This document shows positions 52,695 through 61,328 of a stretch of DNA of 64,000 nt, in pieces. The translations under genes and the position numbers were made by a program. Numbering within the stretch: position 1 is the first letter of the stretch; each line of letters begins with the position of its first letter. This DNA comes from Actinomycetes bacterium (GTDB lineage: Bacteria; Actinomycetota; CALGFH01). The notes under the pieces were generated by a model that searched no databases, was not told the DNA's origin, and saw nothing but the letters and a program-made list of their open reading frames with translations. The stretch spans positions 21,273 through 85,272 of the forward strand of contig DASYUT010000108.1 in assembly GCA_036000965.1 (NCBI GenBank). The letters are read 5' to 3'.

Positions 52695-55600
52695 TGCCGC
52701 TCCGCAGCGACCTCCGCTCCGTCCTGGTCGTCGGGTCAGGGCCGATCGTGATCGGCCAGGCGGCCGAGTTCGACTACTCGGGCACCCAGGCATGCCGGGC
52801 ACTGCGCGCCCTCGGCCTGCGCGTGGTCCTGGTCAACTCCAACCCGGCCACGATCATGACCGACCCCGAGGTGGCCGACGCCACCTACCTCGAGCCGCTC
52901 ACCGCCGAGCGGGTCGGAGCGGTGCTCGACGCCGAGCGGCCGGACGCGCTGCTGCCCACCCTCGGCGGCCAGACCGCCCTCAACCTGGCCGTCGAGCTGA
53001 CTGAGAGCGGCGCCCTGGAACGGGCCGGGACCCGGCTCGTCGGCGCCACCGTCGAGGCGGTCAGGCGGGCCGAGTCCCGCCGGGCGTTCACCGAGGTCTG
53101 CAGGGCGAGCGGACTCGAGCTGCCCCGCGGGATCGAGGTGGGGTCGGTCGACGACGGCCTCGCCGCCGTCGCCGAGCTCGGTCTGCCCGTGGTCCTGCGG
53201 CCCTCGTTCACGCTGGGGGGCTGGGGCGGGGGCGTGGCCCACCGCCAGGACCAGCTCGCCGAGCTGCTCGGCCAGGGGCTCGCTGCCAGCCCGGTCCACC
53301 GGGTGCTGCTCGAGGAGGCGGTGCTCGGCTGGAAGGAGTTCGAGCTCGAGGTGATGCGTGACCGGGCCGACAACGCGGTGGTCGTCTGCTCGATCGAGAA
53401 CCTCGACCCGATGGGGGTGCACACCGGCGACTCGATCACGGTCGCGCCCCAGATGACCCTGTCCGACGTCGAGTATCAGGCGATGCGGGACGACGCGATC
53501 ACGGTGCTGCGGGCCGTCGGGGTCGAGACGGGCGGCGCGAACGTGCAGTTCGCGGTCGACCCGGCCAGCGGCCGCCGGGTGGTGATCGAGATGAACCCCA
53601 GGGTCTCCCGGTCCTCCGCGCTGGCCTCCAAGGCGACCGGGTTCCCGATCGCGAAGGTCGCCGCCCTGCTCGCGGTCGGCTTCACCCTCGACGAGATCCG
53701 CAACGAGGTGACCGGCAAGACCGCCGCCGCCTTCGAGCCGACCATCGACTACGTCGTGTGCAAGGTGCCCAGGTTCGCGTTCGAGAAGTTCCCGGGCGCC
53801 GACCCGGCGCTGACCACCAGGATGAAGTCGGTCGGGGAGGTCATGGCGATCGGCCGCACGTTCCCGGAGGCGCTGCAGAAGGCCTTTCGGTCGCTCGAGA
53901 CCGGTTCCGAGGGTGTCTGGGAGGCACAACCCGAGGCAGGATCGTCGTTGCCGCTCGATGCCGGCCAGGACGGCGGCCGGGAGGCACAACCCGAGGCAGG
54001 ATCGTCCCATCGGGGGGGCAACAAGCGCCCCCCCGAACCCCCCCGGGCTCCCGCTTCGGAATCGGGCCCCCGGGCTTCCGGTCTTGCTCTGGCCTCCGGT
54101 CCCGTGCAGCTCCTCGCCGACGTGGCGGTGCCGACCGAGCAGCGCCTGCACCACGTCATGCGGGCGCTGCGGGACGGCTGCACGGTCGAGGAGGTGGCCG
54201 CGGCCTCGTCGATCGACCCGTGGTTCGTGGACGGGATCGCCCGCGTCGTCGAGGTCGGGGCCGAGGTGGAGGCGGCCGGCAGCATCGACGCGCTCGGCCG
54301 GGACCTGCTCTGGCGGGCCAAGCGGCACGGCTTCTCCGACCGCCAGCTCGCCGCGGCGGTCGGGTCGACCGAGGGCGAGGTGCGGACCAGGCGCCGCGCC
54401 CTCGGGGTGGAGCCGGTCTACCGCTCGGTCGACACCTGCGCGGGCGAGTTCGAGGCGTCCACCCCCTACTTCTACTCGACCTACGAGGAGGAGACGGAGG
54501 TGCCGGCCACCGCCCAGCCCCGGGTGGTGGTGCTCGGGTCGGGACCCAACCGCATCGGCCAGGGGGTCGAGTTCGACACCGCCTGCGTGCACGCCGTCCA
54601 GGCGCTGCGCGAGGCCGGCTACGAGACGGTCATGGTGAACTGCAACCCGGAGACCGTCTCGACCGACTACGACGTCGCCGACCGCCTCTACATCGAGCCG
54701 CTCACCTGCGAGGACGTGCTCGAGGTGTGCCGGGCCGAGGCGCGCTCGGGGCCGCTTGTCGGCGTGATCGTCACCATGGGCGGCCAGACCCCCCTGCAGC
54801 TCGCCCACGGGCTGGCCGCCGCCCGGGTGCCCCTGCTCGGCACCCCGAGCGAGGCGATCGACCTGGCCGAGGACCGGGGTCGCTTCGGCGCGGTGCTGGC
54901 CCGCTGCGGGCTCGACGCCCCGCCATGGGGCCAGGCCGCCACCGCCGAGGAGGCATGGGCGGTGGCCGAGCGGGTCGGCTACCCGGTCCTGGTCCGACCT
55001 TCCTACGTGCTCGGCGGCCGCTCGATGGAGGTCTGCTACGACGCCGACGCCCTGGCCCGGTCGCCCGCGCTGGCCAGCGTGCGCCTGTCAGGCCGGCCCG
55101 TGCTGGTCGACCGCTTCCTCGAGGACGCGGTCGAGGTCGACGTCGACGCGCTCGCCGACGCCACTGGGGAGGTGCTTGTCTGCGGGGTGATGGAGCACAT
55201 CGAAGAGGCCGGCGTGCACTCCGGCGACTCCGCCTGCGTGCTGCCGCCCATCACCCTGGGAACCGACCAGGTGGCGGCGATCGGCGAGGCCACCGCGAGG
55301 CTCGCCCGCGAGCTCGGGGTGGTCGGCATCCTCAACGTGCAGTTCGCGGTCAAGGGCGACCGGCTGTATGTGATCGAGGCCAACCCGCGCGCGAGCCGGT
55401 CGGTCCCGTTCGTGGAGAAGGTCACCGGCCTGCCGGTCGCCAAGGCGGCCGCGCTGCTCGGCATCGGAGCGACCCTGGCGAGCCTGCGCGAGGCCGGCAT
55501 GCTGCCGCCCGGGCGGGGGGTGCTCGCGCCCGAGCCGGCCCATGTCGGGGTCAAGGAGGCGGTCCTGCCCTTCGCCCGCTTCCCGGGCGCCGATTCGCTG

Positions 55601-56380
55601 CTGGGACCCGAGATGCGCTCGACCGGCGAGGTCCTCGGCCTGGACCGGGCCTTCGGGGCCGCCTTCGCCAAGAGCCAGGAGGCCGCCTACGGCGCCCTGC
55701 CGACCAAGGGGGTGGCGTTCCTGTCGGTGCGCAACGCCGACAAGCGGGCGATCGTGCTGCCCGCCAAGCGCCTCGTCGACCTCGGCTTCGAGCTGGTGGC
55801 CACGGCCGGCACGGCCGGCGTGCTGGCCCGCAACGGGGTGCCGGCCGCGGTCGTCCGCAAGGTGGGCGAGGGCCCCGACAACGTGGCCGACCGCATCCGG
55901 GCCGGGGAGATCGACGTGGTCGTCAACACCCCCCAGGGCTCGGGTCCGCGCAGCGACGGCTACGAGATCCGCGCTGCCGCTGTGGCCGCCGACATCCCGA
56001 TCGTCACCACCCTGTCCGGCCTGACCGCCATGGTCCAGGGCGTAGAGGCGCGCCTGGCCGGCCAGTTCACGGTCCGCTCGATCCAGGCCTGGCACGCCCA
56101 GGGCGAGGAGGGCCTAGCCGGGCCCATCCGGCCCGGCGCCGGCCTTGGGGCCGGGGCCGGGGATGCCGGGCCCGGGAAGGCCGGGCCAGGGGAGACTAGA
56201 GCGGCCAGGGAGGCCGGGCCAGAGAAAGCCGAGGCCGAAAAGGCCAGGGAGGCCAGGGCCGGGGAGGCCGGGCCTAGGGAGGCCGGGGCCGAGAGGGCCG
56301 GGGCCGAGAGGGCCGGGGCCGAGAGGGCCAGGGCCGAGAGGGCCAGGGCCGGGGAGGCCGGGACGAGGGTGGCCGGGTGA
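52694..56380 (+). CDS. carB: Carbamoyl-phosphate synthase large subunit with repeat insertions
   Basis: A 1228-residue CarB, about 120 longer than usual. Both ATP-grasp halves are present ([20 protein letters not shown] with [29 protein letters not shown]), as is the C-terminal allosteric MGS-like domain ([20 protein letters not shown]). A low-complexity insertion near residues 406-470 follows the first half and carries EAQPEAGSS twice. The last 85 residues are a Glu/Ala/Arg/Gly repeat tail ([15 protein letters not shown]). The first ATP loop reads LGGWGGGVA, where GG(S/T)GGG is usual. ATG 52694; the stop overlaps pyrK. Confidence 0.95.
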   Translation: MPLRSDLRSVLVVGSGPIVIGQAAEFDYSGTQACRALRALGLRVVLVNSNPATIMTDPEVADATYLEPLTAERVGAVLDAERPDALLPTLGGQTALNLAVELTESGALERAGTRLVGATVEAVRRAESRRAFTEVCRASGLELPRGIEVGSVDDGLAAVAELGLPVVLRPSFTLGGWGGGVAHRQDQLAELLGQGLAASPVHRVLLEEAVLGWKEFELEVMRDRADNAVVVCSIENLDPMGVHTGDSITVAPQMTLSDVEYQAMRDDAITVLRAVGVETGGANVQFAVDPASGRRVVIEMNPRVSRSSALASKATGFPIAKVAALLAVGFTLDEIRNEVTGKTAAAFEPTIDYVVCKVPRFAFEKFPGADPALTTRMKSVGEVMAIGRTFPEALQKAFRSLETGSEGVWEAQPEAGSSLPLDAGQDGGREAQPEAGSSHRGGNKRPPEPPRAPASESGPRASGLALASGPVQLLADVAVPTEQRLHHVMRALRDGCTVEEVAAASSIDPWFVDGIARVVEVGAEVEAAGSIDALGRDLLWRAKRHGFSDRQLAAAVGSTEGEVRTRRRALGVEPVYRSVDTCAGEFEASTPYFYSTYEEETEVPATAQPRVVVLGSGPNRIGQGVEFDTACVHAVQALREAGYETVMVNCNPETVSTDYDVADRLYIEPLTCEDVLEVCRAEARSGPLVGVIVTMGGQTPLQLAHGLAAARVPLLGTPSEAIDLAEDRGRFGAVLARCGLDAPPWGQAATAEEAWAVAERVGYPVLVRPSYVLGGRSMEVCYDADALARSPALASVRLSGRPVLVDRFLEDAVEVDVDALADATGEVLVCGVMEHIEEAGVHSGDSACVLPPITLGTDQVAAIGEATARLARELGVVGILNVQFAVKGDRLYVIEANPRASRSVPFVEKVTGLPVAKAAALLGIGATLASLREAGMLPPGRGVLAPEPAHVGVKEAVLPFARFPGADSLLGPEMRSTGEVLGLDRAFGAAFAKSQEAAYGALPTKGVAFLSVRNADKRAIVLPAKRLVDLGFELVATAGTAGVLARNGVPAAVVRKVGEGPDNVADRIRAGEIDVVVNTPQGSGPRSDGYEIRAAAVAADIPIVTTLSGLTAMVQGVEARLAGQFTVRSIQAWHAQGEEGLAGPIRPGAGLGAGAGDAGPGKAGPGETRAAREAGPEKAEAEKAREARAGEAGPREAGAERAGAERAGAERARAERARAGEAGTRVAG

Positions 56381-57420
56381 CCGGGCCGGCCGGGGAGCGC
56401 TGCCTGGTGGTGGCCCGCGGGCGGGCCGGCGTCTACCACCGGCTCACCGTGGCCGCCCCGGCGGTCGCGGCCACCGCCCGGGCCGGGCAGTTCGTCGAGG
56501 TGCGGCCCGCGGCCGACCAGTCGCTCCTGCTCAGGCGTGCCTTCTCGGTCCACGCGGCCGACGCCGCCGCGGGCACCGTCGAGGTCGTGTTCGACGTGGT
56601 CGGCCCGGGCACCCGCGCCCTGGCCGGCGTCGGCCCGGGTGACACGGTCGACGTGCTCGGGCCGTTCGGCCGCCCGTTCGCCCCGCCCACTCCCCCGGCC
56701 GGCAACGGTGGCGGGCCGCCCGCCCCCCAGACCGGCAGCCGCGGCGGGCCGCCCGCCTGCCTGCTCGTCGGGGGCGGCTACGGCACCGCGCCGCTGTTCC
56801 TGCTCGCCGGGGACCTGCGCGCGCGCGGCTGCCCGGTGGACGTGCTGATCGGCGCGTCGACCGCGGCCCGCCTGCTCGAGCCGGAGGCGTGCGCCCGCCT
56901 CGGCCGCTCGCTCACGGTCACCACCGACGACGGCTCGACCGGGCGCCGCGGGGTGGTCACCGACCCAATGCCCGAGCTGCTCGCCCGGGCCCGCACCAGG
57001 CAGGTCTACGCCTGCGGCCCCATGCCGATGCTGGCCGCGGTGAGCCGCACCGCCGCCGCGGCCGGGGTGCCCTGCCAGGTCGCGGTCGAGGAGCGGATGG
57101 CGTGTGGGACCGGCATCTGCTTCTCCTGCGTGGTCCCGGTGCTGGACGGCCCGGGGGAGCCGGGCGGGCCGTCCAGCACCGGGACCACGCGCATGGCCAG
57201 GTCATGCATTGAGGGGCCGGTCTTCGACGGCGCCGCCGTCGCCTGGGCCGAGCTGGGCCTCGCCCCGACCGGGGCTGGAGTGGGCCTCGCCCCGGCCGCC
57301 CCGGGCCTGGCCCGCTCCGTGCCGGCCGCGCGCATCCCGGGTCCAAGCGGCGGGTCGACGCCGGGCCGGGAGCCCGACCCCGCCCCGGATCGGGCCGGGG
57401 TGGGGGAGCGGGCGCCGTGA
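56377..57420 (+). CDS. pyrK: Dihydroorotate dehydrogenase electron-transfer subunit PyrK
   Basis: A 347-residue iron-sulfur flavoprotein passing electrons from PyrD to NAD. FAD-binding segment [16 protein letters not shown]-binding [18 protein letters not shown], and the 2Fe-2S ligands in [13 protein letters not shown] plus a later Cys in [10 protein letters not shown]. Between the third and fourth Cys is an insertion encoded by a perfect inverted repeat, lengthening that loop. A Pro/Gly linker and a 60-residue Pro-rich tail make it longer than normal (about 270). GTG 56377 overlaps carB, and the stop overlaps pyrD. Confidence 0.92.
   Translation: MTGPAGERCLVVARGRAGVYHRLTVAAPAVAATARAGQFVEVRPAADQSLLLRRAFSVHAADAAAGTVEVVFDVVGPGTRALAGVGPGDTVDVLGPFGRPFAPPTPPAGNGGGPPAPQTGSRGGPPACLLVGGGYGTAPLFLLAGDLRARGCPVDVLIGASTAARLLEPEACARLGRSLTVTTDDGSTGRRGVVTDPMPELLARARTRQVYACGPMPMLAAVSRTAAAAGVPCQVAVEERMACGTGICFSCVVPVLDGPGEPGGPSSTGTTRMARSCIEGPVFDGAAVAWAELGLAPTGAGVGLAPAAPGLARSVPAARIPGPSGGSTPGREPDPAPDRAGVGERAP
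57129..57189. repeat. Perfect 25-bp inverted repeat inside pyrK
   Basis: Arms 57129-57153 (starting CGTGGTCCCGGTGCTGG) and 57165-57189 (starting CGGGCCGTCCAGCACC) are exact reverse complements with an 11-base spacer. The RNA would form an extremely stable hairpin inside the coding region, at codons about 251-271. Confidence 0.95.
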
Positions 57421-58379
57421 GCAGCACCGCGCCCGGCCCCCGGACCCGCCCCGGGGCCGGCACGGACCTCTCGGTCGACCTGTGCGGGGTCCGGCTGGCC
57501 ACGCCGGTGCTGGCCGCGTCGGGCTGCTTCGGGTTCGGCCGCGAGATGGCCCGCTTCCTCGACCTGCGCGAGGTCGGCGCGGTGGTCACCAAGTCGGTCA
57601 GCCTCGAGCCGCGCCGCGGGCGGCCCACGCCCCGCGTGGCCGAGACCCCCTCGGGGATGCTGAACGCGATCGGCCTGCAGAACCCGGGCGTCGAGGCGTT
57701 CTGCGCCACCGACCTGCCGTTCCTGGCCAGTGCGGGCGCGCGGGTGGTGGCCAGCGTGGTCGGCCGCAGCGCGGCCGAGTTCGCGCGGGTCGCCGGGCGC
57801 CTGGCCCGCGAGGACGCGGTCGACCTGATCGAGGTGAACCTCTCCTGCCCCAACGTCGAGCACCGTGGCGAGGTGTTCGCCACCGACCCGGACGCCGCAG
57901 CCGCGGTGGTGGCGGCCGTGAAGGCCGCCACCGGGCAGCCCGTGCTGGCCAAGCTGACCGCCGACGTGACCGATCTCGTCGCGGTGGCCAGGGCCGTGGT
58001 GGAGGCGGGCGCCGACGGCCTCACCCTGATCAACACGCTGCTGGGCATGGCGGTCGACGTCCACCGCCGGCGCCCGCTGCTGGCCGCCGGCACCGGCGGC
58101 CTGTCCGGCCCGGCCATCAGGCCGGTGGCCGTGCGCTGCACCTGGCAGGTCGCCACCGCCCTGCCCGGGGTACCCATCGTGGGCACCGGGGGCATCCTGA
58201 CCGCCGAGGACGCAGCCGAGTTCCTGCTGGTCGGGGCCAGGGCGGTCGCGGTCGGCAGCGCCAGCTTCGTCGACCCTCGAGCCGCGGTCGAGGTCGCCGA
58301 CGGGCTCGCCGCCTACCTCGAGACCCAGGGCGTCGGGTCCGTGGCCGAGCTGCCCGCACTGTTCCAGCCCGAGAGGTGA
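57417..58379 (+). CDS. pyrD: Dihydroorotate dehydrogenase, class 1B catalytic subunit
   Basis: A 320-residue FMN barrel. The catalytic Cys of class 1 enzymes is in IEVNLSCPNVEHRG; LAASGCFGFGREMARFLDL and ETPSGMLNAIGLQNPGVEAF bind FMN and orotate, and GTGGILTAEDAAEFLLVGA closes the phosphate site. Adjacency to pyrK confirms class 1B (NAD-linked), unlike the quinone-linked enzyme of mycobacteria. GTG 57417 overlaps the pyrK stop. Confidence 0.96.
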   Translation: MSSTAPGPRTRPGAGTDLSVDLCGVRLATPVLAASGCFGFGREMARFLDLREVGAVVTKSVSLEPRRGRPTPRVAETPSGMLNAIGLQNPGVEAFCATDLPFLASAGARVVASVVGRSAAEFARVAGRLAREDAVDLIEVNLSCPNVEHRGEVFATDPDAAAAVVAAVKAATGQPVLAKLTADVTDLVAVARAVVEAGADGLTLINTLLGMAVDVHRRRPLLAAGTGGLSGPAIRPVAVRCTWQVATALPGVPIVGTGGILTAEDAAEFLLVGARAVAVGSASFVDPRAAVEVADGLAAYLETQGVGSVAELPALFQPER

Positions 58380-58381
58380 GC

Positions 58382-59152
58382 ATGACCAGCATCGTCTTCA
58401 AGAGGAAGGGACCGGAAGAGGGCCCTGGGGGGCTCGGCTCGCCCGTGATCCTGGCGCTCGACACCGCCGACCTCGACCTCGCCCTCGACTGGGCCGAGCT
58501 GGCCGCGCCTGCGATCGGCATGGTCAAGGTGGGGCTCGAGCTGTTCTGCGCCCACGGCGCCGGCGCGGTGCGCGCCCTGCGCGGCGAGGGCCACCGGGTG
58601 ATGCTCGACCTCAAGCTCCACGACATCCCGGTCACGGTCGGCCGCGCGGTGGAGGCCGCGGCCGAGCTCGACGTCAGGATGGTCACCGTCCACGCCGCGG
58701 GCGGCCGGGCAATGCTGGAGGCGGCGGTGGAGGCCGCCGCCGGGCGGGTGGACGTGGCCGCGGTCACCGTGCTGACCAGCCTCTCCCCGCCTGACCTGGC
58801 GGGGCTCGGCCTCGGCGACGCCGCCGCCACAGCCGAGCGGCTGGCCCGGCTCGCAGCCCTGGCCGGCTGCCCGGCCCTCGTCTGCTCCCCGCTCGAGGCC
58901 CGGCGCCTGCGCGCCGCGACCAGCCCTGGAGCCTCGGGCGCTGCGGGCGAGCGGGTCCAGCTTGTCTGCCCCGGCGTCCGGCTGGACACCGGTGGCCAGG
59001 GTGGCCTGGACGACCAGGCCCGGGTGGCCACGCCGGCCGAGACGGTGCGGGCCGGGGCCGACTGGCTCGTGGTCGGGCGCCCGATCACCCGGGCGCCGGA
59101 CCCGGCCGCGGCCGCCCGGGCCGTGCGGGACGAGGCGGTGGCGGCCCGGTGA
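58382..59152 (+). CDS. pyrF: Orotidine 5'-phosphate decarboxylase
   Basis: A 256-residue TIM barrel that makes UMP from OMP. The catalytic Lys-Asp set is VMLDLKLHDIPVTVGRAV; the N-terminal Asp is in VILALDTADLDLAL; the phosphate loop is WLVVGRPITRA. This is the short (type 1) enzyme rather than the longer mycobacterial-type PyrF. Start ATG 58382, two bases after pyrD. The stop overlaps pyrE (GTGA). Confidence 0.95.
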   Translation: MTSIVFKRKGPEEGPGGLGSPVILALDTADLDLALDWAELAAPAIGMVKVGLELFCAHGAGAVRALRGEGHRVMLDLKLHDIPVTVGRAVEAAAELDVRMVTVHAAGGRAMLEAAVEAAAGRVDVAAVTVLTSLSPPDLAGLGLGDAAATAERLARLAALAGCPALVCSPLEARRLRAATSPGASGAAGERVQLVCPGVRLDTGGQGGLDDQARVATPAETVRAGADWLVVGRPITRAPDPAAAARAVRDEAVAAR

Positions 59153-59799
59153 CCCCGGGCGGCCCGCTGACCCCGGGCGGCCGCCTGGTCGAGCCGCCGC
59201 TGCCCGGCGGGCGGCTCGACCAGCCCGGGGTGCTCGAACTGTACCGGCGGGCGGGGGCGCTGCGCACCGGGCACTTCGTGCTCTCGTCGGGCCGCCACTC
59301 CGACACCTACCTCCAGTCCGCGCTGGTCCTGCAGTGGCCGCGGGTGGCCGAGGCGCTCGGGCGGGCGCTCGCCGAGCCCTTCCAGGGGCTGGTCGACGTC
59401 GTGGTCGGGCCGGCCCTCGGCGGGGTGGTGATCGGGCACGAGACCGCCAGGGCGCTCGACGCCCGCATGCTCTTCACCGAGCGCGTGCAGGGCGCCGCCG
59501 CCCTGCGGAGATCGTTCCAGATCGCTCCGGGGGAGCGTGTGCTGGTCAGCGAGAACGTCGTCACCACGGGTGGCTCCGCCCTGGAAGTGTGCGACCTGCT
59601 CGAAGCGGCCGGGGCCGAGGTGGTCGTGCTGGCCACGATCATCGACCGCCTGCCCGAATCCGTGCAGCTCGCGGTCCCCTTCATGGCCCTGGCCAGGGTC
59701 GCCGCGGGGGCCTGGGAGGCGGCCGAGTGCCCCTCCTGCCTAGCCGGCTCGACAGCCGAGTCGCCGGGCTCGAGACGCCTCGACGGCCACGAGCAGTGA
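59149..59799 (+). CDS. pyrE: Orotate phosphoribosyltransferase
   Basis: A 216-residue OPRTase making OMP from orotate and PRPP. HFVLSSGRHSDTYLQSALVL binds orotate. The PRPP motif reads VLVSENVVTTGGSALEVCDL; the usual second acidic residue (E-D) is Asn here. The N terminus has a short duplicated TPGG unit. The tail after residue 190 (CPSCLAGS) contains CxxC. GTG 59149 overlaps the pyrF stop. Last gene of the pyr operon. Confidence 0.94.
   Translation: MTPGGPLTPGGRLVEPPLPGGRLDQPGVLELYRRAGALRTGHFVLSSGRHSDTYLQSALVLQWPRVAEALGRALAEPFQGLVDVVVGPALGGVVIGHETARALDARMLFTERVQGAAALRRSFQIAPGERVLVSENVVTTGGSALEVCDLLEAAGAEVVVLATIIDRLPESVQLAVPFMALARVAAGAWEAAECPSCLAGSTAESPGSRRLDGHEQ
59150..59182. repeat. 18-bp duplication at the pyrF-pyrE junction
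   Basis: TGACCCCGGGCGGCC occurs at 59150 and 59168. The first TGA is the pyrF stop, and the block adds six codons in frame to the start of pyrE. Confidence 0.85.
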
Positions 59800-59873
59800 C
59801 CGGGAACCAGCCGGTTACCAGGCCGATATGTCGGGAAATCTACAGAGAAGGTGTTCTGACCTGCGCCGATAGA

Positions 59874-59903
59874 TTGTGGCCACCCCCAAGGTGTGCGTAG
59901 AAT
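59874..59903 (+). promoter_or_regulatory. Promoter of mihF
   Basis: TTGTGG (59874-59879) and TAGAAT (59898-59903) with an 18-base spacer, about 75 bases before the mihF start. The 180-base gap after pyrE is less GC-rich than its surroundings, consistent with a separate promoter. Confidence 0.5.
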
Positions 59904-59979
59904 CCGGCGCGTTCTTTGCAACCGGCACCCGGGGGGCGTGCGGGTCGTCCGCCCAGGCCACCCCGAACGAGGAGGCACC

Positions 59980-60297
59980 ATGCCACTGCCCACCCTGACG
60001 CCCGAGCAGCGCCAGCAGGCCTTGGAGAAGGCGGCCGAGGCGCGGCGCAAGCGGGCCGAGCTCAAGGCGCAGCTGAAGAGCGGCAACCTGACCCTGGCCA
60101 CCGTGCTGGACAAGGAAGGCGACGAGACGGTGGGCAAGATGAAAGTTGCCAGCGTGCTCGAGAGCCTGCCAGGCGTCGGCAAGGTGCGCGCCCGCAAGAT
60201 CATGGAGAAGCTCGACATCTCGGCGTCACGCCGCGTGCGGGGCCTCGGCTCCAAGCAGAAGGACGCCCTGCTGTCCGAGTTCAGCACCAAGAAGTAA
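59980..60297 (+). CDS. mihF: Integration host factor mIHF (actinobacterial type)
   Basis: A 105-residue nucleoid protein specific to actinobacteria. The N-terminal helix is LPTLTPEQRQQALEKAAEAR. The DNA-binding part contains MKVASVLESLPGVGKVRARK, a helix-two-turn-helix that contacts DNA backbones, and ends with IMEKLDISASRRVRGLG. Start ATG 59980 has CGAGGAGG upstream and gives the canonical MPLPTLTPEQR; the longer frame to 59893 is not supported. The position before gmk is standard. Confidence 0.95.
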   Translation: MPLPTLTPEQRQQALEKAAEARRKRAELKAQLKSGNLTLATVLDKEGDETVGKMKVASVLESLPGVGKVRARKIMEKLDISASRRVRGLGSKQKDALLSEFSTKK

Positions 60298-60347
60298 CCC
60301 CGCTGGGCGCTGCGTCAGGCAGAGGATCGTCCGACCACCGCGGTCGC

Positions 60348-60905
60348 TTGATCGTGCTTGCCGGCCCCTCGGGGGTTGGCAAGGGGGCCATCGTGGCCAG
60401 GCTCCTGGCTGCACTGCCGGACCTCGAGCTGTCGGTCTCGGCCACCACCCGGCATCCCCGGCCAGCCGAGGACGAGGGCAGGCACTACTATTTCGTGGAC
60501 CCCGACCTGTTCGCGAAGCTGGTCGCCTCGGGTGGCTTCCTGGAGTGGGCCGAGATCTTCGGCCATCGCTACGGCACGCCACGCGAGCCGGTCGAGCGGG
60601 CGCTGGAGCAGGGGCGGGACGTGATCGTCGAGATCGACGTCCAAGGCGCCCGCCAGGTGCGGGCGAACACGCCGGACGCGTCCATGGTGTTCATCAAGCC
60701 GCCAAGCCTTGCCGAGCTCGAGCGGCGGCTGCGGACCCGGGGCACCGAGAGCGAGGCGCAGATCCGGCGGCGGCTGGCCAAGGCGTCCGACGAGCTGGCC
60801 GCCGAGCCCGAGTTCGACGCCACGGTGGTCAACGACGATCTTGAGACGGCCGCCCGCGAGGTGATCGACATCGTCAACCGCTTGCGGCGTACCATCGCCA
60901 GGTAG
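60348..60905 (+). CDS. gmk: Guanylate kinase (start uncertain)
   Basis: GMP kinase of about 185 residues. P-loop VLAGPSGVGKGAIV, the GMP-binding SVSATTRHPRPAEDEG and YYFVDPDLF, and EIDVQGARQV are complete. Start is uncertain. TTG 60348 is the only in-frame ATG/GTG/TTG codon before the P-loop, apart from a GTG at 60354. Homologues have a few residues more (RGRLIVL), which are encoded upstream without a standard start codon; CTG 60303 would include them. No good ribosome-binding site is seen. The stop codon lies in a three-copy repeat. Confidence 0.9.
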   Translation: MIVLAGPSGVGKGAIVARLLAALPDLELSVSATTRHPRPAEDEGRHYYFVDPDLFAKLVASGGFLEWAEIFGHRYGTPREPVERALEQGRDVIVEIDVQGARQVRANTPDASMVFIKPPSLAELERRLRTRGTESEAQIRRRLAKASDELAAEPEFDATVVNDDLETAAREVIDIVNRLRRTIAR

Positions 60906-60977
60906 GCATCCGCAGTCCCGATGCCAGATACGCATCCGTAGTCCCGACGCCAGGTAGGCATCCGCAGTCCCGAGGAG
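60899..60977. repeat. Three tandem 26-27-bp copies over the gmk stop
   Basis: Copies of TAGGCATCCGCAGTCCCGAY plus GCCAGG begin near 60902, 60929 and 60955. The TAG of the first is the gmk stop (60903-60905). The last runs into GAGGAG, the rpoZ ribosome-binding site. Confidence 0.88.
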
Positions 60978-60986
60978 CGACAGCAC

Positions 60987-61238
60987 GTGATCGAACCGAA
61001 GATCGACGACCTGCTGGCGCGGGTCGACTCCAAGTACACCCTGGTCATCCTGGCCGCCAAGCGGGCCAGGCAGATCAACGGCTACTACTCCCAGCTCGGC
61101 GAGGGCATCGGCGAGTTCGTGCCGCCCATGGTCGACGCCGGCCCCAACCGCAAGGCCCTCTCCGTGGCCCTGCAGGAGCTCGGCGAGGACAAGCTCAACT
61201 GGGAGCGTCCCGCCGACCTGGCCGAGTCCATCAAGTAG
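60987..61238 (+). CDS. rpoZ: RNA polymerase omega subunit
   Basis: An 83-residue omega subunit that helps assemble RNA polymerase. It has [20 protein letters not shown], then [20 protein letters not shown] and a C-terminal [15 protein letters not shown], the usual actinobacterial form. Start GTG 60987 with CGAGGAGCG upstream. A hairpin terminator follows. Confidence 0.95.
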   Translation: MIEPKIDDLLARVDSKYTLVILAAKRARQINGYYSQLGEGIGEFVPPMVDAGPNRKALSVALQELGEDKLNWERPADLAESIK

Positions 61239-61241
61239 CTG

Positions 61242-61263
61242 CTCGGGGGCCCAGGCCCCCGAG
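61242..61263 (+). terminator. Hairpin terminator after rpoZ
   Basis: A perfect 10-bp stem (CTCGGGGGCC at 61242-61251 with 61254-61263) over two bases, four bases past the rpoZ stop and followed by TTCCCCC. It would separate mihF-gmk-rpoZ from coaBC. Confidence 0.6.
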
Positions 61264-61328
61264 TTCCCCCGAAGCGGAGCGGGCCCCGCCCGCAGCCTCA
61301 CAGCTCTCCAGACAAGCCCAGGACGACG

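Noticed and set aside
52736..54808. 690-codon minus-strand open frame
   Set aside because: Shadow of carB.
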